This document shows, piece by piece, positions 13,619 through 19,040 of a DNA stretch of 19,040 bases. Both the position numbers and the translations under genes were made by a program. Numbering within the stretch: position 1 is the first letter of the stretch; each line of letters begins with the position of its first letter. Below the pieces are notes generated by a model. The model had not been told where the DNA came from. It worked only from the letters and a program-made list of their open reading frames with translations, and ran no database searches. This stretch comes from Deltaproteobacteria bacterium (GTDB lineage Bacteria; Desulfobacterota; Desulfobacteria; Desulfobacterales; Desulfatibacillaceae), in the NCBI GenBank assembly GCA_021815525.1, contig JAKAGN010000003.1, positions 1-19,040 of the forward strand. Direction: 5' to 3'.

Positions 13619-15031
13619 ATGAAACGTTTCCTTTTCGCGCTGACCCTTTGCGGCCTGATGCTTTTTTCGGGCCTCGTCCTGCCCCAGGAGCAGGCGGCGG
13701 CTGCGGTATCCCATTTCGACAACCTCGTGGTGTACGGCGACAGCCTGTCTGACTCCGGCAACGTGTTCCTCCTCTCCCAGGGCCAGGGCCCGGACCCCGC
13801 GCACTACTGGCAGGGCCGCTGGTCCAACGGCATGGTGTGGTCGGAGGATCTGGCAAGTCTCATGGGCCTCTCGCACGGCCTTCTCCTGTCCCAGATCATG
13901 ATGGCGCAGGCGCAAGCGCCGGTGTTCGGCTCGCTCTTCTTCAACAACGCCTTTGGCGGCGCCGAGACCGGAAGCGGAGCCGAGCTTCCCGTGGTGGATT
14001 TCCTGGACCAGGTGAACCAGGCCGTGGCAGCCCAGGTCCAGATCCCGCAAAACACCCTGGTGGCCGTGTGGATCGGGGCCAATGACTTCCTGAACGCCGA
14101 CCTTTCCACCCAGGAGAAGGTAGCCGCGGTCATCGGCAACGCGGTCACCAACATCGTGACCGGCCTGACCAGGCTCACGGACAACATGGGCGCCACTAAC
14201 ATCGCAGTTTTCGACCTTCCGGACCTGGGAGCCACGCCGCGGAACAACGGAACGCCGCAGGGCGCCGCCCAGGGCCGGGCCTTGTCCCAGGCCTTCAACA
14301 ACGCGCTCGGCCAGGCAATAGGCGGGTTCGCCGCGGCCCATCCGGGGGTGAACATCTACCCCATAAGCTCCTTCAACCTCTTTGACAAGGCCCTGGCCCA
14401 ACCCGGCCTGTACGGCTTCACCAACACCACGGACGCGGCCCTCCTGGAGGGCGCCACCTTCAACAGCGCCCAGGGCTACATCTTCTGGGACACCATCCAT
14501 CCCACGGCCCAGACCCACCGGCTCCTGGCCGCCACGGTGTACGGCGACCTCTATATCAACGAGCCCGGCGCGTCCTACCTCATGACAGACACCGGCAGGG
14601 CCCTGGGCATAGTCTCCACGGTCGGCGTCGTAAGCAGCGTCAACTTCGCCGACCCCGGCGCAACCCCTGCAAGCGATCGGCCCTCCAACATGATCTACGG
14701 GCTCATGGACGTGGACTTGACGCTCGTTCCCGGCGCCGCGGCGGTGTTCAAGGTGGTCCTGCCCGAGGCCCTGCCGAACGGCTACTCTTGGTTCAAGCTT
14801 GCCGGCGGCAAGTGGATCGACTTCGTCAAAATCTACCAGGAGACGGCCGGTCAGGAGGGCGCCATGATTTCCACGGACCGGAAGAGCGTCACCGTCATCA
14901 TCAAGGACAACGGCCCCTATGACTCGAACCCGGCGGTGGGCGAGGTCGGCGATCCCCTGGCGGCGGGCAAGAGCACGACTCCCAATTACAGCAACGACAG
15001 CTCCTGCTTCATAAGCGCCCTCTTTAACTAG
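13619..15031 (+). CDS. Secreted GDSL/SGNH-family lipase-esterase with C-terminal anchor-like region
   Basis: This 470-residue protein has a signal peptide (about 1-29, ending AAAA). A catalytic domain of the SGNH hydrolase family follows (about 33-325). Block I is GDSLSDSGN with nucleophile S42; the oxyanion residues are in the NNAFGGA (109-115) and GAND (153-156) blocks; block V is DTIHPTA with D291 and H294. It should hydrolyse esters outside the cytoplasm. The last 130 residues (about 340-470) resemble the choice-of-anchor U type region (YGLMDVDLTLVPGAAAVFKV, a WIDF segment, then NGPYDSNPAVGEVGDPLAAG) and end in SSCFISALFN, similar to the CFI-box C-termini of surface proteins in this phylum. 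An ATG after GGAAGGAGAG sets the start. No transporter or sorting gene adjoins. Substrate unknown. Confidence 0.88.
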   Translation: MKRFLFALTLCGLMLFSGLVLPQEQAAAAVSHFDNLVVYGDSLSDSGNVFLLSQGQGPDPAHYWQGRWSNGMVWSEDLASLMGLSHGLLLSQIMMAQAQAPVFGSLFFNNAFGGAETGSGAELPVVDFLDQVNQAVAAQVQIPQNTLVAVWIGANDFLNADLSTQEKVAAVIGNAVTNIVTGLTRLTDNMGATNIAVFDLPDLGATPRNNGTPQGAAQGRALSQAFNNALGQAIGGFAAAHPGVNIYPISSFNLFDKALAQPGLYGFTNTTDAALLEGATFNSAQGYIFWDTIHPTAQTHRLLAATVYGDLYINEPGASYLMTDTGRALGIVSTVGVVSSVNFADPGATPASDRPSNMIYGLMDVDLTLVPGAAAVFKVVLPEALPNGYSWFKLAGGKWIDFVKIYQETAGQEGAMISTDRKSVTVIIKDNGPYDSNPAVGEVGDPLAAGKSTTPNYSNDSSCFISALFN

Positions 15032-15041
15032 ACGCCGCACC

Positions 15042-15069
15042 CTGGGCCGGCGGCGCGCCGCCGGCCCAG
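15042..15069. repeat. Perfect 28-bp GC palindrome
   Basis: CTGGGCCGGCGGCG (15042-15055) is followed directly by its exact inverse (15056-15069), 10 bp after the esterase stop codon. It would form a very stable hairpin with a tight turn. No T run follows immediately, so it may block 3' exonucleases or slow RNA polymerase rather than act as a classical terminator. Confidence 0.7.
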
Positions 15070-15142
15070 GAAAAGCAGGGGAAGCGTTTTTTCTCCCCAC
15101 CCATTTTAGGGGCTGCGGGTTTTTTGCAGGCTTCCATTTTTC

Positions 15143-15186
15143 GGGCGGGCCGCGGGCGGATTTCGACAGCCCCGGCCCGCCCTTTT
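15143..15186 (+). terminator. Probable rho-independent terminator before maf
   Basis: Stem GGGCGGGCC (15143-15151) pairs with GGCCCGCCC (15174-15182) and is followed by four T, in the gap between the esterase and maf genes. The loop is long (22 nt) and the T run short. Confidence 0.5.
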
Positions 15187-15246
15187 CGTTTCCGGGCCGC
15201 GCCTTGCACCTTTCCAGACCACGCATCTTCTGGTAAGAGGAAGGGC

Positions 15247-15837
15247 ATGGAAGCTTCCCCCCATCTCATCCTCGCCTCCGCGAGCCCCCGACGAAAGCAG
15301 CTCCTCGAAGGCGCTGGCCTTTCCTTTACCATAGTGGTGAGCGACGTGGATGAAAACGGCCCCGTAAAGGGCTCCCCGGCCCAGCACGCGCGGCGCCTCG
15401 CCGAAAAAAAAGCCGCGGCCGTGGCGCGTCTTTACCCGGAAAGCCACGTACTGGGCGCGGACACCATAGTTGTCGTGGACGGCGACGTCCTGGGAAAACC
15501 CTCCTCCACGGATGAAGCCCTGCGGATGCTTTCGCGGCTCTCGGGCCGGGCGCACCTCGTGTACACCGGCTGGTCCGTCCAGTGCCGGGCGCGGGGCTTC
15601 TCGTTTTCAGGGGTGGAGGAAACCCGGGTGCAGTTCAAGGACCTTACGCCTTCCGAAATCTCCTGGTACGTTTCCACCAATGAGCCCATGGACAAGGCGG
15701 GCTCCTACGCCATCCAGGACCTGGGCGCGGCCCTGGTCAAGAGCGTCATAGGAAGCTACACCAACGTGGTGGGGCTGCCCCTTTGCGAGGTGGTGGAGGT
15801 GCTGGAAAGGGAGGGATTCCGCCGCCGTGGACGCTAG
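15247..15837 (+). CDS. maf: Maf-family nucleoside triphosphate pyrophosphatase
   Basis: The 196-residue cytosolic enzyme belongs to the Maf/YhdE house-cleaning family that hydrolyses dTTP/UTP or modified nucleotides to monophosphates. Motifs in order: SASPRRKQLL (11-20), GADTIVVVDGDVLGKPSSTDEA (about 70-91; D72 and K84), DKAGSYAIQDLGA and GSYTNVVGLPLCEV. These fit the dTTP/UTP pyrophosphatase subgroup better than the m7GTP one, by eye only. ATG 15247 is preceded by AGAGGAAGGG; a longer in-frame reading from 15124 crosses the terminator and is not used. Its end overlaps the yggS start by 11 bp, so the two are co-translated. Confidence 0.93.
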   Translation: MEASPHLILASASPRRKQLLEGAGLSFTIVVSDVDENGPVKGSPAQHARRLAEKKAAAVARLYPESHVLGADTIVVVDGDVLGKPSSTDEALRMLSRLSGRAHLVYTGWSVQCRARGFSFSGVEETRVQFKDLTPSEISWYVSTNEPMDKAGSYAIQDLGAALVKSVIGSYTNVVGLPLCEVVEVLEREGFRRRGR

Positions 15838-16543
15838 CGAAAGAAAAGATGCCGAAAGGATCGCGGAGAACGTGGCCAGCGTCCGCGAGCGCATGGAGCG
15901 GGCGGCCATAGCCTCCGGCCGCGATCCCTCATCGGTGCGCCTGGTGGCCGTAACGAAGACCGTTCCCGCGCCCCTCGTGGCGGCCGCTGTCGCCGCGGGC
16001 GTTACGATGGTTGGGGAAAACTACATCCAGGAGGCTAAAGCCAAGATCGAGGCCCTTTCGGGCCTTCCGGTTTCCTGGCACTTCATAGGCCACCTTCAGA
16101 CCAACAAGGCCCGTTTCGCGGCGCGCCTCTTCGACGCGGTCCACACCCTTGATTCCTTCCGCCTCGCCCTGGAGCTTTCCAAAAGGCTCGAAGCCGAAAA
16201 CCGGGACATGACTGTGTTGATCGAGGTCAACACCGGCGGCGAGGCCACCAAAAGCGGTGTGGCCCCCGAGGCCGCCGCCGACCTTGCGGCCGCCGTGGCG
16301 GCCCTCCCCCGCCTCCATCTTTCGGGCCTCATGACCATGCCGCCCTTTTGCGAAAACCCCGAGGACGCCCGGCCCCACTTTGCATGCCTTCGCCGCCTCG
16401 CGGAAAAAATCGCGGCCCGGCGCATCGAAAATCTCCGCATGGACGAGCTTTCCATGGGCATGAGCCACGACTTTGAGGCGGCCATTAAGGAAGGGGCCAC
16501 CCTTATTAGAGTTGGAACGGATATTTTCGGATCGCGCGCTTAA
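15827..16543 (+). CDS. YggS/PROSC-type pyridoxal-phosphate-binding protein
   Basis: This 238-residue single-domain PLP-binding barrel protein is involved in PLP homeostasis. K44 in LVAVTKTVP is the predicted PLP lysine. Other family segments are GENYIQEA, WHFIGHLQTNKAR, VHTLDS, VLIEVNTGGEATKSGV, GLMTMPPF, LSMGMSHDFEAAI and RVGTDIFGSR. The start is GTG 15827, with GGAGGG upstream inside maf, giving an 11-bp overlap. A weak AT-rich hairpin with a T run follows the stop. The role in this organism is inferred from the family; no amino-acid enzyme genes adjoin. Confidence 0.94.
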   Translation: MDASERKDAERIAENVASVRERMERAAIASGRDPSSVRLVAVTKTVPAPLVAAAVAAGVTMVGENYIQEAKAKIEALSGLPVSWHFIGHLQTNKARFAARLFDAVHTLDSFRLALELSKRLEAENRDMTVLIEVNTGGEATKSGVAPEAAADLAAAVAALPRLHLSGLMTMPPFCENPEDARPHFACLRRLAEKIAARRIENLRMDELSMGMSHDFEAAIKEGATLIRVGTDIFGSRA

Positions 16544-16675
16544 AAATCGAACGAACATTCTTTTGATTTTTTTAAAATCCCTTGCCTTTCGGCCACCGTT
16601 TGCGATAACAATTCCCAAGTTTCCAATAGGCCGTCGCAGCGGCCCCCCCTACCCTCTTCCAGACAGGTCAGAATC

Positions 16676-17023
16676 ATGCACGAGATGGGAATCGCCCTTC
16701 GCATAGTGGAGATCGCCCGCTCCGCCATCCCCAAGGAGGCGGCCGACCGGGCGGTGGAAGCCGTCAATCTAAAGGTGGGCAAGCTAACGGCCATCGTGCC
16801 CGAGAGCATGCGCTTCTGCTTTTCGGTGGTGAGCCGCGACACGCCCTTGGAAGGCGCCAAGCTTAACATCGAGGAGATCCCGGTTACGGCCGTCTGCGGC
16901 GATTGCCTTGCGGAGTTCACCATCGAAAGCGCCGATTTTTCCTGCCCCAAGTGCAAGAGCCCCGACATACGCATTCTTTCGGGCCGTGAGCTCACGGTGG
17001 CGTCCATCGAGCTCGCCGAGTAG
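16676..17023 (+). CDS. hypA: Hydrogenase nickel-insertion protein HypA
   Basis: The 115-residue HypA/HybF protein begins MHEMGIA, with H2 (and E3) forming the nickel site. It has a C-terminal zinc-binding domain with paired CxxC motifs, C74-x2-C77 and C90-x2-C93. With HypB it delivers nickel to the large subunit of NiFe hydrogenase. The ribosome site is weak (AGGTCAG). It is 132 bp after yggS, so it probably has its own promoter. hypB follows after 40 bp, a conserved pairing. No hydrogenase structural genes or hypCDEF lie in the window, so the target is elsewhere in the genome. Confidence 0.95.
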   Translation: MHEMGIALRIVEIARSAIPKEAADRAVEAVNLKVGKLTAIVPESMRFCFSVVSRDTPLEGAKLNIEEIPVTAVCGDCLAEFTIESADFSCPKCKSPDIRILSGRELTVASIELAE

Positions 17024-17063
17024 TCATCAGTCGCGCTCAAAATAATATGGAGGATGAGCTTCC

Positions 17064-17735
17064 ATGGAAATCCAGGTGGTCAGAAAGGTCCTCGACGTCA
17101 ACGACGCCATCGCCGAGGAAAACCGCAAGATGTTCGCCCAAAACGGCGTCTTCGTCTTCAACCTAATGAGTTCGCCCGGAAGCGGCAAGACCACGCTTTT
17201 GGTGGAAACCTTGAAGCGCCTCTCGCCAAGGCTCTCCTGCGCCGTCATCGTGGGCGACATCTGCTCCACCATAGACGCCGACCGCCTGGCCACCACCGGC
17301 GTCCCCGTGGTCCAGGTGAACACCGACGAGTTCGGGGGCGACTGCCACTTAGCGGCCCACGTGATCCGCTCCGCCGTGGCTGCCCTGGACCTTTCCGCGA
17401 TCGAGCTATTGATCGTGGAAAACGTGGGTAACCTCGTCTGCCCGGCCGAGTTCGACATGGGCGAGGACAGGCGCGGCGTGGTGCTCTCGGTCACCGAGGG
17501 CGAGGACAAGCCCGTGAAGTACCCCTTGATGTTCCGGGTCTGCGACATGGCCATCTTAAGCAAGATCGACCTTCTGCCGCACCTCGATTTTTCAGCCGAT
17601 CTCGCTTTGAAAAACATCCGCTCGGTAAACCCCAAGATCCCCGTTTTCCCCCTTTCCACCAAGACGGGCGAGGGTTTCGATGCGTGGATGGAATGGCTCG
17701 AAAAGGAAATCAACGCGAAAAAACAACGGACTTGA
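17064..17735 (+). CDS. hypB: Hydrogenase nickel-incorporation GTPase HypB
   Basis: This 223-residue G3E-family GTPase couples GTP hydrolysis to nickel delivery. It has the P-loop SSPGSGKTT (G39-T43 core), GDICSTIDADR, and the dimer metal site C94-H95 (GGDCHLAAH) plus C126 (GNLVCPAEFDMGE). The guanine-specificity motif reads SKID (166-169) where NKxD is usual. The N-terminal high-affinity CxxCGC nickel motif of E. coli HypB and the His-rich tail of other species are both absent, so nickel storage is not expected. A GGAGG lies upstream. It is followed 11 bp downstream by a ferredoxin-like gene, which suggests one operon of hypA, hypB and that gene. Confidence 0.95.
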   Translation: MEIQVVRKVLDVNDAIAEENRKMFAQNGVFVFNLMSSPGSGKTTLLVETLKRLSPRLSCAVIVGDICSTIDADRLATTGVPVVQVNTDEFGGDCHLAAHVIRSAVAALDLSAIELLIVENVGNLVCPAEFDMGEDRRGVVLSVTEGEDKPVKYPLMFRVCDMAILSKIDLLPHLDFSADLALKNIRSVNPKIPVFPLSTKTGEGFDAWMEWLEKEINAKKQRT

Positions 17736-17746
17736 AGGAGCCCCCA

Positions 17747-18745
17747 ATGAGCGAAAAATCCGTTTACGAAAAGCTCGCAGAAAAGATAATGGTGCCGGGC
17801 TCGGTCCGGATTCCCAAGCTTTTCGCCATGCTGGCAGACGAAAACGAGGCGGCCATGCTTCTGGCCCTTCCCGCCACCGCCTCCGAGCTTGCCGCCAAGA
17901 TGAACATCGACCCCTCTCTTGCCGAAAAAAAGCTTGCCGAGTTCTACCACAAGGGCCTTGCCTTCAAGTCCGTGAAGCCGGACGGCGTGCGCTTTCGCCT
18001 GGACCGCGACATAGTCCAGTTCCACGACGCAACCATCCTCTGGCCCGAGGCCCCCAAAGCCTACTTCGCCCTGTGGCAGGAGTTCATGGAGGAGGAGTGG
18101 CCCGCCTACGCCAAGATCGTGGAAAGCGCCATTCCCAAGCCCTTCACCCGCATCATCCCGGTTGAGGCCTCGGTTTCCGCCAAGAACCAGATACTTTCCT
18201 TTGAAAGCGCCAAGGAGCTTATCGAAAGCGCCAAGGTCATCTGCGTCACCAAGTGCACCTGCCGGCTGATCGCCGGAAAATGCGACCGGCCCATAGAGGT
18301 GTGCCTCCAGATCGGCAAAGCCGCCGAGTACAACTTAGATCGCGGAACCGGCCGCCGCGTCACCCAGGCCGAGGCCCTCCAGATCCTCAAGGACTCCGAG
18401 GAAGCCGGCCTCATGCACGTCACCATGAACCGCTCCGCCGACATGCACTTCATCTGCAACTGCTGCGGCTGCTGCTGCATAGCAATGCCCGTCATGATAA
18501 AGTACGGCACCAGGATGACCGACCCATCCCGGTACCTGGCCACCATCGACCCCGACGCCTGCCAGGCCTGCGGCGCCTGCGTGGACCGCTGCTGGTTTAC
18601 GGCCATCACCATGGACGAGGAAAACAACACCGCCATAGTCGCCGCCGACAAGTGCATGGGCTGCGGCGTCTGCCAGGTCTCCTGCCCCGCCGAGGCCATC
18701 AAGCTGGTTGAATCGCGTCCCCGCGAGTTCATCCCCGCCGCATGA
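17747..18745 (+). CDS. Cysteine-rich 4Fe-4S protein with winged-helix-like N-terminus
   Basis: This 332-residue protein has three parts. Residues 1-95 look like a winged-helix fold (ATASELAAKMNIDPSLAEKK...GLAFKSV). A middle part carries unusual cysteine clusters, C166, C170, C172, C179 and C186 and then CNCCGCCC (237-244). The C-terminal ferredoxin pair is C272-x2-C275-x2-C278-x3-C282 and C303-x2-C306-x2-C309-x3-C313, two 4Fe-4S clusters. A similar middle-plus-ferredoxin layout is, from memory, common in uncharacterised Fe-S proteins of anaerobic bacteria and archaea. The start has GAAGGAG upstream; a longer in-frame reading would overlap hypB. It lies 11 bp after hypB, so it may serve hydrogenase maturation or redox sensing. 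Specific function is unknown. Confidence 0.88.
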   Translation: MSEKSVYEKLAEKIMVPGSVRIPKLFAMLADENEAAMLLALPATASELAAKMNIDPSLAEKKLAEFYHKGLAFKSVKPDGVRFRLDRDIVQFHDATILWPEAPKAYFALWQEFMEEEWPAYAKIVESAIPKPFTRIIPVEASVSAKNQILSFESAKELIESAKVICVTKCTCRLIAGKCDRPIEVCLQIGKAAEYNLDRGTGRRVTQAEALQILKDSEEAGLMHVTMNRSADMHFICNCCGCCCIAMPVMIKYGTRMTDPSRYLATIDPDACQACGACVDRCWFTAITMDEENNTAIVAADKCMGCGVCQVSCPAEAIKLVESRPREFIPAA

Positions 18746-18769
18746 AGACGGCGAAAGCGGGAAAGGATT

Positions 18770-18905
18770 GCGGGGGAGGGGGAAAACCTTTTTTCAAAAG
18801 GTTTTCCCCCTCCCCCGCACCCCCTCCCCTTTTCCAAAATGACCGGGGGCGCAAACCGCCCCCGGACCCCCGATATTCGCGGGGCCTTGCTGCGCAAGGC
18901 CCCGC
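18770..18905. repeat. Stack of three perfect hairpins at the end of the hyp operon
   Basis: Hairpin 1 has perfect 23-bp arms (18770-18792 and 18796-18818) with a 3-nt loop, combining a G-rich block and AAAACCTTTT. Hairpin 2 pairs CCGGGGGCG (18843-18851) with CGCCCCCGG (18857-18865). Hairpin 3 pairs GCGGGGCCTTG (18879-18889) with CAAGGCCCCGC (18895-18905). Between the first two is a C-rich stretch. Hairpin 1 begins 24 bp after the ferredoxin stop and could terminate transcription. The remaining 135 bp of the window hold no gene that I can recognise; very AT-rich bases close it. Confidence 0.75.
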
Positions 18906-19040
18906 ATGTGTCTGGAGGGCTTCGCATCCTATCGGTCAACGATTGCTGCGCGGAAGCGGGGTTTCGATGGCGGCCGGTGGGCTTTTCTGCGGCCTTGGTG
19001 CGGAGCATAAAATTTAGGGCGTCTAAAATAATATGATTAC

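Noticed and set aside
16544..16612. AT-rich hairpin with T run after yggS and TTGCCT/TAACAA pair before hypA
   Set aside because: The hairpin is weak and the promoter hexamers match poorly; a sigma-54 reading (GGCCAC...TTTGC) has the wrong GG-GC spacing.
18742..19017. Plus-strand frame of 91 codons at the end of the window
   Set aside because: It is read through the hairpin stack with no ribosome site and a repeat-like composition.

Overview
The window is about 19 kb of GC-rich bacterial chromosome with short intergenic gaps. It is most likely from a sulfate-reducing or otherwise strictly anaerobic member of the Desulfobacterota. The reasons are an ISC-type Fe-S module built on a NifU-like scaffold and an aberrant cysteine desulfurase, orphan TRAP-type binding proteins, hydrogenase nickel-insertion genes, a cysteine-rich 4Fe-4S protein and two palindromic repeats of a kind I associate with that phylum. 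The taxonomic placement is inference; no rRNA gene is present.

Left part (1-5070): a lone cyclic-nucleotide-binding-domain protein, a 123-bp palindromic repeat, then a divergent pair. On the minus strand is an Rrf2/IscR-type repressor. On the plus strand is a tight run iscU (with an added zinc ribbon) - iscS-like - MOSC - nadA - yraN. The iscS-like protein keeps the sulfur-accepting Cys328 but has proline where the PLP-binding lysine should be, and it has also lost the neighbouring PLP contacts. This is the most unusual observation in the window. The set reads as an Fe-S/sulfur trafficking module serving, among others, the 4Fe-4S enzyme NadA.

Middle part (5070-11530): two paralogous TRAP-family periplasmic binding proteins flank a wecB UDP-GlcNAc 2-epimerase. 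The second carries a C-terminal peptidoglycan-binding domain, and no DctQ/DctM membrane genes are present. After a strong terminator comes a two-domain alcohol-forming fatty acyl-CoA reductase of the Marinobacter type, then a second palindromic repeat that shares its core with the first.

Right part (11576-19040): a minus-strand lipoprotein of unknown function; a divergent UDP-glucuronate decarboxylase; tRNA-Ser(CGA); a secreted GDSL esterase with a C-terminal anchor-like region; maf and yggS overlapping; then hypA, hypB and a 332-residue ferredoxin-like protein with many cysteines. The window ends in a stack of three perfect hairpins and shows no gene after 18745.
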